This document shows positions 16,742 through 25,028 of a DNA stretch of 64,000 nucleotides, piece after piece. Each line of letters begins with the position of its first letter. The stretch's first letter is position 1. The DNA lies in the NCBI GenBank assembly GCA_930633525.1, contig CAKNFP010000002.1, forward strand, positions 372,001 through 436,000, read 5' to 3'. A model generated the notes under the pieces. The model was given only the letters and a program-made list of their open reading frames with translations. It was not told where the DNA came from and searched no databases. The DNA is from Hyphomicrobiales bacterium. Lineage in GTDB: Bacteria > Pseudomonadota > Alphaproteobacteria > Rhizobiales > Beijerinckiaceae. The position numbers and the translations under genes are program-made.

Positions 16742-17910
16742 CACCGCGCTTGGGCCAGGGTCTCGACCGGCGGCACGTCGAGCCAGCGACGTTCCGCCCA
16801 GCTCTTCAGGCCGAGTTCGGCCAGTTGCACGCCCTTCACCCCCTGCATGAGGTCGAATTTCCACGGCGTATCGGCCGCCACGTGGCGGATGAAATCCTCC
16901 CACTGGGCCTTGAAGCCATTGTCATAGACCTGATTGTCAGGGACCTCGTCCCATTGCTCCGCGAATTGCATGGTCTGGGGCTGATCGGGGTTCCAAACGG
17001 GCCGCGGCGTGTTCACGCGATGCTGGGTGAAGCAGCGGGTGAGACCGGCAACGGCCGAGCCATGAGTGCCGTCGACCTGGAAGGTCACGAGATCATCGCG
17101 CTTCACGCGCACGGCCCAGGATGAGTTGATCTGGGCAATGATGCCGCCCTCGAGTTCGAAGGTTGCATAGGCGGCATCATCGGCATCGGCGGTATAAGGC
17201 TTTCCGTCCTCGCCGATGCGCGTCGGGATATGGGTTGCGCCGAGGCAGCTCACCGCCTTCACCTCGCCGAAGAGGTTGTCGAGCACGTAGCGCCAATGGC
17301 AGAGCATGTCGAGAATGATGCCGCCGCCTTCGCCCTTCCGATAGTTCCAGCTTGGCCGCTGCGCCGGCTGCCCCCAGTCGCCCTCGAACACCCAGTAGCC
17401 GAATTCACCGCGCACCGAGAGGATGCGACCGAAGAAACCGGCCTCGTTGAGCATCTTGATCTTGCGCAGGCCCGGCAAGTAGAGCTTGTCCTGCACCACG
17501 CCGTTCTTGACCCCGCGCGCGCGGGCAAGCTGGGCAACAGCGAGCGCTTCCTCGATCGTCTCGGCAATCGGCTTTTCCGAATAGACATGCTTGCCGGCCT
17601 CGATGGCCCGGGTCAGCAGACCGGCCCGCATGACGGTGGAGCCCGCGTCGAAGAAGACGGTGTCCTCAGGATTGGCCAGCGCGCCATCGAGATCCGTCGA
17701 TGTGCGCGAGATGCCGTGCTTCTTGGCAATCGCGGCGATCTTTTCGCCGTTGCGTCCGACCAGGATGGGGTCCGGCATGACCCGATCGCCGTTCGGCAGC
17801 GCCACGCCGCCCTGATCCCGAATGGCGCAGATCGATCGAACGAGATGCTGATTATAGCCCATGCGACCGGTGATGCCGTGCATGATAAGCCCGAGACGCT
17901 GTACCGCCAT
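16741..17910 (-). CDS. Gfo/Idh/MocA-family oxidoreductase
   Basis: A 389-residue NAD(P)-dependent dehydrogenase. The N-terminal Rossmann part begins MAVQRLGLIMHGITGRMG. The EKP motif is visible in HVYSEKPIAETIEEAL, and the substrate domain contains EGGGIILDMLCHWRYVLDNLFGEV. ATG 17910 is chosen for its family-like N-terminus and the GGGG run upstream; the extended frame has no similarity. Family members oxidise sugars, inositols or amino-sugars at a ring hydroxyl. It is coupled to the DUF993 gene, and the palindrome at 17949-17978 lies in its upstream region. Confidence 0.92.
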   Translation of the reverse strand: MAVQRLGLIMHGITGRMGYNQHLVRSICAIRDQGGVALPNGDRVMPDPILVGRNGEKIAAIAKKHGISRTSTDLDGALANPEDTVFFDAGSTVMRAGLLTRAIEAGKHVYSEKPIAETIEEALAVAQLARARGVKNGVVQDKLYLPGLRKIKMLNEAGFFGRILSVRGEFGYWVFEGDWGQPAQRPSWNYRKGEGGGIILDMLCHWRYVLDNLFGEVKAVSCLGATHIPTRIGEDGKPYTADADDAAYATFELEGGIIAQINSSWAVRVKRDDLVTFQVDGTHGSAVAGLTRCFTQHRVNTPRPVWNPDQPQTMQFAEQWDEVPDNQVYDNGFKAQWEDFIRHVAADTPWKFDLMQGVKGVQLAELGLKSWAERRWLDVPPVETLAQAR

Positions 17911-17948
17911 GGTGTTTCCCCTTTTTTCATCGCCGTAGGGAAGGCGAC

Positions 17949-17978
17949 TTGTAAGTAACCGTATAGTTACAAATACAA
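17949..17978. promoter_or_regulatory. Palindromic operator candidate upstream of dehydrogenase/DUF993 genes
   Basis: GTAAC (17955-17959) and GTTAC (17966-17970) form an inverted repeat around CGTATA. TTGTA (17949) and TACAA (17974) form an outer pair. The site lies 39-68 bp upstream of the dehydrogenase ATG, where a repressor would block transcription. The form resembles GntR-type operators, but no regulator gene is adjacent. Confidence 0.5.
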
Positions 17979-18201
17979 CATGGGTGGACGACCGCGTCAA
18001 GCGCTCAAGCGTGCCGAGAGATGCTGATCGGCAAGCGTTGGACGTTGCAGAAACGTGACGAAATGCCGAAATCGTCATAACTCTGCCATCAACAATCCTT
18101 TCCGTGGCGACCACCAATTGACAGCAACACGCGTCCTGCGGCTCGCTGGATCCTGACTACCTCTCGTCGTTCACCCCTAACAACACTCCGAAAGGGGCCC
18201 G

Positions 18202-19299
18202 ATGCCCGATCGCTGCTCGTTGTTCCGGTTCTTCGCGTTGGCCGGCCCGCTTCTGGCTGTCTTCGGTACCGTCAATCTTCCGCATGCGGCCCTTGCTGAT
18301 CCGCGTGATATCGCGGTGGAAGTTCGTAACCTGAGCGAGCCGGTGCGGTGCGCCGAGAAGGACAATGTTTACCTGCCGTTCCAGGCGGCAGCGAACGGCC
18401 CGATGCCGCGCAGCTTCCGTATAGAGGTGCTGCACCCGGCCTATATCGGCACCCTAGCGGCTGATCGGCAGGCACCTGACTGGGCGCAGTGCGACATGAC
18501 GGCCGATCCGGTCTTCCTGGGGCAACCCCGCGAGACGACGCTGGTTGACAACGATAGATTCCGGTTGATCGCCTATTCCTATCCTTCGCTCTGGCGGCCG
18601 AGCACGGTCCCCGTGGTCATCGGTGACAAGCGCGAGGAGGGCGTCCATCTCCTGCAGCTTTGGACGAAGGAGAAGAACGGCCGGTCCGAAGAGGTCGTGG
18701 TCGTCTATCCTCAGGATGGCTACTGGCGGGGCCGGCCTTTGAGCCCGAAGCATCTCGGCAATAGCGCCTATGGCACATCCTTCCTTGTCGGTCCCGTGGA
18801 GACCGAAGGCAGGCCCATCGTTGCCCTGAAGACCTTGTCTTTTGATCCCGCAACAGGTGACTTCCACATGGAGTTCGCGCGCGGCGGATCTGGCTCAGTC
18901 GCCATCACGACCCTGGACCAGGACCGGCTGGCGCTGTCCGTCAATTTCGACGGTGCCGTGCCGGACGATCATCCCTTCGCCGCACTGCGTTCGATGTATG
19001 TAACCGAAACCAATGCCGACGCGGCCCGCGTCGCCTGGGTTCATCAGGATGGCAAGGGCTGGGGCGAGGAGCCCGTCATGGCGTTCAGGCAGGCTGCGAC
19101 GCCAGAATTCTGGCTCGGCCGGACTCTGCCCTCGCGCCATAATACAAGTGCACCGGACGTCACGTTGAGCCAATTCCGAGCGGCCATGGTTGAAGCGGCC
19201 GCGCCGAAGCCAACCCTAACCTCGGGCGCGCCCGCGCGTTCGGACAAGGACGCACCGAAGACCGAGGCACCGAAAGCCTTGGCACCGATCACCCGCTGA
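18202..19299 (+). CDS. Secreted protein of unknown family
   Basis: A 365-residue protein with a Sec signal peptide (LAGPLLAVFGTVNLPHAALA-DPRD, residues ~13-33). No family is recognised. The mature part is beta-rich in appearance, with ARGGSGSVAITTLDQDRLALSVNFDG. It ends in a low-complexity Ala/Pro/Lys tail (RSDKDAPKTEAPKALAPITR) that may be a linker or wall-facing segment. It has two cysteines, in VRCAEKD and AQCDMTAD, which could form a disulphide in the periplasm. It lies 47 nt upstream of the GH3 beta-glucosidase on the same strand, so a role with glycan or oligosaccharide is possible but unproven. Confidence 0.75.
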   Translation: MPDRCSLFRFFALAGPLLAVFGTVNLPHAALADPRDIAVEVRNLSEPVRCAEKDNVYLPFQAAANGPMPRSFRIEVLHPAYIGTLAADRQAPDWAQCDMTADPVFLGQPRETTLVDNDRFRLIAYSYPSLWRPSTVPVVIGDKREEGVHLLQLWTKEKNGRSEEVVVVYPQDGYWRGRPLSPKHLGNSAYGTSFLVGPVETEGRPIVALKTLSFDPATGDFHMEFARGGSGSVAITTLDQDRLALSVNFDGAVPDDHPFAALRSMYVTETNADAARVAWVHQDGKGWGEEPVMAFRQAATPEFWLGRTLPSRHNTSAPDVTLSQFRAAMVEAAAPKPTLTSGAPARSDKDAPKTEAPKALAPITR

Positions 19300-19346
19300 C
19301 CAAAGCGTTCTGCATAACCAGGGACCGCGGCAAGCGGCATCACGAC

Positions 19347-21629
19347 ATGACGCATGGCTGTAAGATCGGGAGCATGACCGCGGCGTTGGTGGCACTCGCC
19401 CTCGCACTCCCGGCGCAGGCACAGACGCCGGCGGCACAGCAACCGCCCGCCGCCTCCGCACAGGTTAGCGCCCAGAACATGCCCGAGCGCGCCTCGGCGC
19501 GGGTCGAGGACCTCCTCGCGCGGATGACGATCGCGGAGAAAGTAGGGCAGCTCGTGCTGTTGTCGAGCAACCGCGCGGTCACGGGTCCCTACACCACGCC
19601 TGACGTCACCGGCTCGCTCGAAAGGGGCGAGCTTGGCGGCATCTTCAACACCTATGACGTGGCGTTCACGCGGCAATTGCAGGAGACGGCGGTCAAGCGC
19701 ACCCGCCTCGGCATCCCGCTTCTCTTCGGTTTCGATGTTCTGCACGGCCACCGGACGATTTTCCCAATCCCGTTGGGGCAGGCCGCCAGCTTCGATCTCG
19801 AGGCGATCGAGGGGGCGGAGCGGATAGCCGGGCGGGAAGCTGCCGCCGCGGGCATCAATTGGGTCTATGCGCCGATGCTGGACGTGACGCGTGACCCACG
19901 CTGGGGACGAATCGCGGAGGGGGCGGGCGAATCGCCCTGGCTGGGCGCCCAGATCGGCGCCGCGCGTGTCCGGGGCTTCCAGGGCGAGCGGCTGGATGCC
20001 GACGATTCCGTCGCGGCCTGCGTCAAGCATTTCGGCGCGAATGGGGCGGTTGAGTCGGGTCGCGACTACACGGCCGGATCCCTCTCCGAGCGTGCGTTGC
20101 GCGAGACCTATCTGCCGCCATTCAAGGCGACCGTCGCGGCCGGCGTGCGCTGCTTCATGGCGGCCTTCAACACCTTCGATGGCGTGCCCGGCGTCGCCAA
20201 CCGCCATCTGCTCACGGATATCCTGCGCAAGGAATGGGGCTTCCCCGGCGTTGTCGTCAGCGATTTCGGCGCGGTTGAGGAGCTCGTCACGCACGGGGTT
20301 GCGGCGGACCGCGAGGAAGCCGCGAGCCGCGCGCTCACAGCGGGGACCGACATCGAAATGCAAGGCGAGGCCTTCAGGCGCGACCTGCCGCGCCTGGTCG
20401 CCGAGGGCACAGTGCCGATGGCGGTGCTCGACACGGCTGTGCGCCGGGTCCTCTCGCTCAAGGAAGAGCTCGGACTGTTCGACAAGCCCTTCGGGCGCAT
20501 GGATGAAGCGCGGGAACGCGCGACCCTGTTCGCCCCTGCGCATCATCAGGCTTCCCTCGCGCTCGCGGAAAAATCGCTCGTTCTCCTGAAGAACGAGCGC
20601 CAGATCCTGCCCCTCTCACCCGATGTGAGGCGCATCGCGGTGATCGGACCGCTGGCGGACGACCGCGCGGATACGCTCGGGCCCTGGGCGGCGAATGGCC
20701 AGCCGGGCGATGCCATCACGTTGGCGGCGGGGCTGCGGCAGGCGCTGCCGAAGGCCGTGGTCGAGGTTGTCTCCGCCGGTGGGGTCAATGGCAGTTCGCC
20801 AGAGGAGCGCGCGGCCGCCGTCGCCGTGGCACGCACCGCCGACGTCGTCGTGCTCGCGCTGGGGGAGAAGTCGACCCAGAGCGGCGAGGCCGCAAGCCGC
20901 ACCGACCTTGGCCTTCCCGGCAACCAAATGGATCTCGCCCGTGACGTGTTCGCTGTGGGCAAGCCAACCGCGGTCGTGCTGTTCCACGGCCGGCCGCTGG
21001 CGCTGGCTCCCTTGGCGGAGGAGGCACCGGCCATTCTCTCCGCCTGGTTCCCAGGCTCGATGGGCGGGCTGGCCATCGCACGCACGCTGATCGGCGAGAA
21101 CGAACCCCGCGGCCGCCTGCCGGTGACCTTTCCACGCTCGGTGGGGCAGATCCCGATCTATCACGACCACCTGCGTACCGGGCGGCCGCCGGCCAATCCG
21201 CCGCGCCCCTATACGGCGAGCTATCTCGACGAGAGCTCGGATCCGCTCTTTCCCTTCGGATACGGGCTGAGTTACACCGACTTCGCCTTCTCGCCGCCCC
21301 GCATGGCACCCATCGTCAAAAGCGGCGAACCCATCCAGGTTTCGGTGGATGTCACCAATACCGGGCGACGGCCGGGCACGGCCTTGGTGCAGCTCTACGT
21401 CAATCAGCCGGTTGCGGAGATTTCAAGGCCGGTCAAGGAGTTGCGGGGATTTCGTCACGTTGCGCTGGAACCGGGCGAAACACGCACGGTCATGCTGTCG
21501 CTCAAGGCTGAAGATCTGGCCTATTGGCATCCGGACGGGCGCTGGGCCACCGATGCCGGGCGTTTTCGCGTGATGACCGGCGCCAATTCCGCCGACCTTC
21601 AGGACGTGGAATTCACGCTGCAGAAATAA
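19347..21629 (+). CDS. bglX: Periplasmic beta-glucosidase, glycoside hydrolase family 3
   Basis: A 760-residue exported enzyme. A signal peptide ends near LPAQA-Q (residue ~25). The GH3 N-terminal domain covers ~50-370, with the KH pair in ACVKHFGANGA and the catalytic nucleophile Asp306 in GVVVSDFGAV. The GH3 C-terminal domain covers ~405-625 (VLLKNERQILPL to AILSAWFPGSMGGLAIA). A fibronectin-III-like domain covers ~670-745 (VSVDVTNTGRRPGTALVQLYV). Size and domain order match BglX, which removes beta-linked glucose from oligosaccharides. The start is ATG 19347; Met10 is an alternative. Exact glycosidic specificity is not visible. Confidence 0.95.
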   Translation: MTHGCKIGSMTAALVALALALPAQAQTPAAQQPPAASAQVSAQNMPERASARVEDLLARMTIAEKVGQLVLLSSNRAVTGPYTTPDVTGSLERGELGGIFNTYDVAFTRQLQETAVKRTRLGIPLLFGFDVLHGHRTIFPIPLGQAASFDLEAIEGAERIAGREAAAAGINWVYAPMLDVTRDPRWGRIAEGAGESPWLGAQIGAARVRGFQGERLDADDSVAACVKHFGANGAVESGRDYTAGSLSERALRETYLPPFKATVAAGVRCFMAAFNTFDGVPGVANRHLLTDILRKEWGFPGVVVSDFGAVEELVTHGVAADREEAASRALTAGTDIEMQGEAFRRDLPRLVAEGTVPMAVLDTAVRRVLSLKEELGLFDKPFGRMDEARERATLFAPAHHQASLALAEKSLVLLKNERQILPLSPDVRRIAVIGPLADDRADTLGPWAANGQPGDAITLAAGLRQALPKAVVEVVSAGGVNGSSPEERAAAVAVARTADVVVLALGEKSTQSGEAASRTDLGLPGNQMDLARDVFAVGKPTAVVLFHGRPLALAPLAEEAPAILSAWFPGSMGGLAIARTLIGENEPRGRLPVTFPRSVGQIPIYHDHLRTGRPPANPPRPYTASYLDESSDPLFPFGYGLSYTDFAFSPPRMAPIVKSGEPIQVSVDVTNTGRRPGTALVQLYVNQPVAEISRPVKELRGFRHVALEPGETRTVMLSLKAEDLAYWHPDGRWATDAGRFRVMTGANSADLQDVEFTLQK

Positions 21630-21657
21630 AGCGGCCCGAGCCTGAAACACACTGGCC

Positions 21658-22185
21658 CTATCGCCAGGACGCCGCCGACTTCGGCAGTCGCCCCTCGGGA
21701 TCGATCACGGTGAGCTTCGGGGCGTCCGGGGCGTTCCAGCGCCAGAGCGAGACGCAACTGCCGCCAGGCGACATGAAGGACGGATAGATCACACCGTCGA
21801 ACCCAGCCGCGACCAGACGCGCCTGCAACCGATGCGTGGCGGGGATTTCGCCCTCGTCGAGCGCGGCGCGCCATTCGCAGTGATGGATTGTCTCGTCGAC
21901 CTGATGGGCCGCAAGCCCTGCGGCGTCGCAAAGATCGGCGAGCTTGGCGCCGCTGAGACTGATCTGCGCGATCGTCGCGGGGTGCTGAACAAAGCCCTGA
22001 TTGTATTCGGCCCAGGCGGTCGATAACTCACGCGCGGCATAGAGCGCCGGCACGCCGACCGGATTCCAACGGCCTCCGAATTGGGCAGCACCTTCTCCGG
22101 ACAAAGGCGCATGCGCCCAACGGGGCACATAGGCACGCCAGAGAATGAGCATGGTATTGGTCGCGGTTGCGGACCTGTCAGGCAT
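21658..22185 (-). CDS. RES-domain toxin (NAD+-degrading type), type II TA
   Basis: A ~175-residue RES-domain protein. The conserved RES pattern is visible: LWRAYVPRW, GEGAAQFGGRWNPVGVPALYAARELSTAWAEY, and a late SPGGSCVSLWRWN. Conserved Arg, Tyr, Glu and Ser are all present. Characterised RES toxins (MbcT, ParT) degrade NAD+ or ADP-ribosylate targets. The start is ambiguous: ATG 22185 overlaps the antitoxin by 8 nt (ATGCCTGA) and suits coupling; ATG 22152 (MLILWRAYV) matches shorter homologues. It is downstream of its antitoxin, the usual order for RES-Xre pairs. Confidence 0.87.
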   Translation of the reverse strand: MPDRSATATNTMLILWRAYVPRWAHAPLSGEGAAQFGGRWNPVGVPALYAARELSTAWAEYNQGFVQHPATIAQISLSGAKLADLCDAAGLAAHQVDETIHHCEWRAALDEGEIPATHRLQARLVAAGFDGVIYPSFMSPGGSCVSLWRWNAPDAPKLTVIDPEGRLPKSAASWR

Positions 22186-22549
22186 AGACGCCGGAGCGCA
22201 CCGCCTCCAGATAGGCGAGCACCTTGTCGGCCTTGCCCTCGCGCACGAGATCATAGGCCGTCTTGCCGGCCCAGCCCGGGATGGGCTGATGCTTGAACCA
22301 GAGGGCGGCGCGCTCGTCGCCGCCGGCCATCTCGGAGGCCATCGCGACAATCCGCGCGACAGGGCTCAGGGCCTGGTCCACCTTGCGGGCGCCGCTCTTG
22401 GCGGTCAGGGTGTTGCGGGCAACGCCCGCCAGCGCCGCCAGCTCGGTCAAGGTCACACCGAGCAAGGCCGCGATGCGCCGTGCCGACAGGAAGGGCGCGT
22501 CATCCTCGCGGAAGCGGGTTACGGCGATTTCCAGGGCAGCGGCGTTCAT
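22178..22549 (-). CDS. Xre/MbcA/ParS-type antitoxin (DUF2384)
   Basis: A 123-residue antitoxin. Residues ~20-65 carry an Xre-like helix-turn-helix (LSARRIAALLGVTLTELAALAGVARNTL). The C-terminal DUF2384 (MbcA/ParS/Xre) toxin-binding part ends in KHQPIPGWAGKTAYDLVREGKADKVLAYLEAVRSGVYA, where the GWAGKTAYDLV segment is diagnostic. The start is ATG 22549, because GGAGG sits ~5 nt upstream; an ATG ten codons earlier has none. It neutralises the RES toxin and probably represses its own promoter. Confidence 0.9.
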   Translation of the reverse strand: MNAAALEIAVTRFREDDAPFLSARRIAALLGVTLTELAALAGVARNTLTAKSGARKVDQALSPVARIVAMASEMAGGDERAALWFKHQPIPGWAGKTAYDLVREGKADKVLAYLEAVRSGVYA

Positions 22550-22654
22550 GACAGCCTCCGATCGCGAATTGATCATCACTCGTTCAAAATAAGATCAATC
22601 CACGCGTAATTCAAGCGCTAGGAACCAGAGGGCCCGTCCGACGTGCCGTCTTGT

Positions 22655-22724
22655 CCGGCCCCGTGTTCATGGATACCGGGCGCCTCGCTGACGCGAGGCC
22701 CCGGAATGACAGCTGGCTTCCATC
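22655..22724. repeat. Intergenic palindromic repeat (TCATGGATACCGGG / CCCGGAATGAC)
   Basis: GCCTCG (22682-22687) pairs with CGAGGC (22694-22699). The flanks CCGGGC and CCCCGG extend the stem. The flanking words TTCATGGATACC and GGAATGACAGC are shared with the 15357-15470 element. It lies between the convergent-free ends of two minus-strand units (antitoxin start and quinone oxidoreductase stop) and could act as a terminator for the latter. Confidence 0.65.
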
Positions 22725-22739
22725 CGAACGCGTCGTGAT

Positions 22740-23750
22740 CTAGACATTGGTCAGCACGATCTTGCCGATATGTTCGCTCGTTTCCATCAAGGCATGCGCC
22801 TGCGCCGCCTCGATCATCGGAAATGTCTTGTAGATCAGTGGCTTGATACGCCCCTCCGCGATCAGCGGCCAGACCTTGGCCTCCAGCGCCGCGGCAATCG
22901 CCCCCTTGTCGGCAATGGAGCGGGCGCGCAGCGTCGCGCCGATCCAGGTGAGGCGCTTGGTCATCAACTTCGTGAAATCGGCCTCGATCTTCGCCCCGCC
23001 CATGAAGGCGATCTGCGCCAGCCGCCCGTCAAAGGCCAGCGTGTCGATATTGCGTGGCGTGTAGCTGCCACCGACCATGTCGAGAATGACGTCCACACCG
23101 CGGCGGTCGGTCTCCGCCTTAACCCGCGCCACGAAATCCTCGTCGCGGTAGTTGATCGCAACATCCGCGCCGAGATCCTTGCAGGCGGCGCATTTCTCGG
23201 CGCTGCCCGCCGTCGCGAAGACCCGTGCACCGAAGGCGCTCGCCAGTTGAATAGCGGTCGTGCCGATGCCGCTGGTACCGCCATGGACGAGAAAACTCTC
23301 GCCCGGCTGCAGCCTCGCGCGGTCGAAGACGTTGCTCCACACCGTGAAGAGGGTCTCGGGCAGAGCCGCTGCCTCGACCATGGACAGATCACCGGGTACC
23401 GGCAGCACCTGTGGTTCGGGCGCGAGGCAATAGTCGGCGTAGCCGCCGCCGGCAACCAGAGCGCAGACTTTGTCGCCTGGCCGGTAGCGCTGGCAATCCG
23501 GGCCAACGGCGACGACCGTGCCGGCGCATTCGAGGCCCGGGATGTCGGGCGCGCCGGGTGGCGGCGGATAGCCGCCCTTGCGCTGCACGACATCCGGACG
23601 GTTGATCCCGGCCGCCGCGACCCTGATGAGAATCTCGCCGCGGCCGGGTTGGGGCAGGGGCCGCTCCACCGGCTTCAGAACCTCGGGCGGGCCGAAGCCA
23701 TCGGTAGCGATCGCGGTCATGGTCGCGGGCAATGCAACGGTCTCGGACAC
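22740..23750 (-). CDS. NAD(P)H quinone oxidoreductase, zinc-type alcohol dehydrogenase superfamily (PIG3-like)
   Basis: A 336-residue medium-chain dehydrogenase/reductase. The N-terminal catalytic domain contains PGRGEILIRVAAAGINRPDVVQRKGGYPPPPGAPDIPGLECAGTV, which is typical of the PIG3/QOR group and lacks the catalytic zinc ligands. The cofactor motif is HGGTSGIGTTAIQLASAFGARVFATAGSAEK. The TP53I3-type group reduces quinones or enals with NADPH. ATG 23750 is the likely start, with Met11 as alternative. It stands alone between the REP-like elements at 22655 and 23898, so its link to the formate operon is uncertain. Confidence 0.92.
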   Translation of the reverse strand: MSETVALPATMTAIATDGFGPPEVLKPVERPLPQPGRGEILIRVAAAGINRPDVVQRKGGYPPPPGAPDIPGLECAGTVVAVGPDCQRYRPGDKVCALVAGGGYADYCLAPEPQVLPVPGDLSMVEAAALPETLFTVWSNVFDRARLQPGESFLVHGGTSGIGTTAIQLASAFGARVFATAGSAEKCAACKDLGADVAINYRDEDFVARVKAETDRRGVDVILDMVGGSYTPRNIDTLAFDGRLAQIAFMGGAKIEADFTKLMTKRLTWIGATLRARSIADKGAIAAALEAKVWPLIAEGRIKPLIYKTFPMIEAAQAHALMETSEHIGKIVLTNV

Positions 23751-23897
23751 AGCGGGGCTCCAGTTATTCTGCGCGCGGATGATAGAGCCCGCGCCAAGAC
23801 TTGGCCATGCTTTCAGCAGACCTCGCCTCTCTCAGAGCTGAGCAACAATCGACATGCAGCGTTCTCCGGATCCTTGCGAACCGCTCATCTGATCGGG

Positions 23898-23925
23898 ATC
23901 ACCGGGACAAGCCCGGTGATGACAA
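23898..23925. repeat. Palindromic repeat ATCACCGGG-ACAAG-CCCGGTGAT
   Basis: Perfect 9-bp arms: 23898-23906 and 23912-23920. The 20 bases GACAAGCCCGGTGATGACAA at 23906-23925 recur exactly at 47802-47821, 24 kb away. It lies between fdsD and the quinone oxidoreductase, so it may terminate the fds operon. Confidence 0.8.
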
Positions 23926-23953
23926 GGGTAGCCGTTAGGGGCCTCTCCGGATA

Positions 23954-24190
23954 TCAATTCGGCCCGATGGCAGAGCCCACGGGCTTGAGCATCCGCACGG
24001 CCGCGGCGGCGGACGGATCGAGACCGCTGGCCGCCCCAGTCACTTCCAGTTCGATGATGGCTTTGCGCATGCGCGGGTCCCAGAATAACTGGAGATGCTC
24101 GGCAATGGCAGCCGGTGCCGTCTCGGTGCCCTGGGCCTTGAAGAAGGCCGCGATCTGGTTGGCCATGCGAATGAGCGTATCAGGCGACAT
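23954..24190 (-). CDS. fdsD: NAD+-dependent formate dehydrogenase delta subunit
   Basis: A 78-residue small subunit or assembly factor. It matches FdsD by size, by the opening MSPDTLIRMANQIAAFF, and by AEHLQLFWDPRMRKAIIE, which is highly diagnostic. It is the last gene of the minus-strand fds operon. ATG 24190 overlaps the fdhD stop by 11 nt; an earlier Met (24199) is possible. FdsD supports activity or assembly of the FdsABG complex in the cytoplasm. Confidence 0.9.
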   Translation of the reverse strand: MSPDTLIRMANQIAAFFKAQGTETAPAAIAEHLQLFWDPRMRKAIIELEVTGAASGLDPSAAAAVRMLKPVGSAIGPN

Positions 24191-25022
24191 CGAATTGGCC
24201 ATCCTCAGCGTCGGCGTCGAGACGTGTGAAATCAATGCGGTCAGGGCGCGTCACCACCTCGAAGCCATCCTCCCGCGCGACGGCGACAAGCGTCATGCCC
24301 GCCGCCTCGGCGCTGCGAGCGGCGAGGGCCGTCGGCGCCGAGACCGCGACGAGGACCGGCGTGCCAAAAATCGCAGCCTTCTGCACCATCTCCACCGAGA
24401 GGCGGCTCGTGACCATGATGAAGCCCGCGGCGGGATCGACGCCTGACCGTGCGAGCGCGCCCACGAGCTTATCGAGAGCATTGTGCCGGCCGACATCCTC
24501 GCGCATGGCGAAAAAGCCCGCCGGCGTGGCGAAGGCGGCTCCATGAACGGCGCGGGTGGCGCGGTTGAGCACCTGGGCCTTGGGCAAACGGCGCAACGCG
24601 TTGGCGATCACATCCGCCTTCACGCGCCGGCCGTCGGGCGCAACCGCGGGGAGGGGACGCATGGCCTCGGCCAGGCTCTCGATGCCGCACAGGCCGCAAC
24701 CCACGGGGCCCGCCATCGCCCGCCGGCGGCTGACGAAGGCTGCGCTACGCGGCGATGCGAGCCGCATCTGGATATCGAGCCCGAGTTCCGTCTCCACGAT
24801 ATCGATGTGCTCGATCTCGGCGGCCGAAGTGACGATACCCTCTGTCAAGCTGAAGCCAACCGCGAAATCCTCGAGGTCGCACGGGCTCGCCATCATCACC
24901 GCCTGGGTGCTGCCGCCATAGGTCAAGGCGACGGCCGTCTCCTCGGCAACCTCGCGCCGCGCCGCGCTCGCGATGCCATCGCGCCATCGCGTGACGGCGC
25001 GCATCTCGGTTGGTGCAACCAC
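24180..25022 (-). CDS. fdhD: Formate dehydrogenase accessory sulfurtransferase FdhD (FdsC)
   Basis: A 280-residue protein. FdhD passes sulfur from a cysteine desulfurase to the bis-MGD cofactor of formate dehydrogenase. The sulfur-relay cysteines are Cys109 and Cys112 in the GCGLCG loop. Other family hallmarks are DLEDFAVGFSLTEGIV and FFAMREDVGRHNALDKLVG. GTG 25022 is the likely start (6 nt after the fdsA stop); ATG 25004 is an alternative. Its place between fdsA and fdsD is the normal fdsC position. Confidence 0.94.
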   Translation of the reverse strand: MVAPTEMRAVTRWRDGIASAARREVAEETAVALTYGGSTQAVMMASPCDLEDFAVGFSLTEGIVTSAAEIEHIDIVETELGLDIQMRLASPRSAAFVSRRRAMAGPVGCGLCGIESLAEAMRPLPAVAPDGRRVKADVIANALRRLPKAQVLNRATRAVHGAAFATPAGFFAMREDVGRHNALDKLVGALARSGVDPAAGFIMVTSRLSVEMVQKAAIFGTPVLVAVSAPTALAARSAEAAGMTLVAVAREDGFEVVTRPDRIDFTRLDADAEDGQFDVA

Positions 25023-25028
25023 GTTCCG

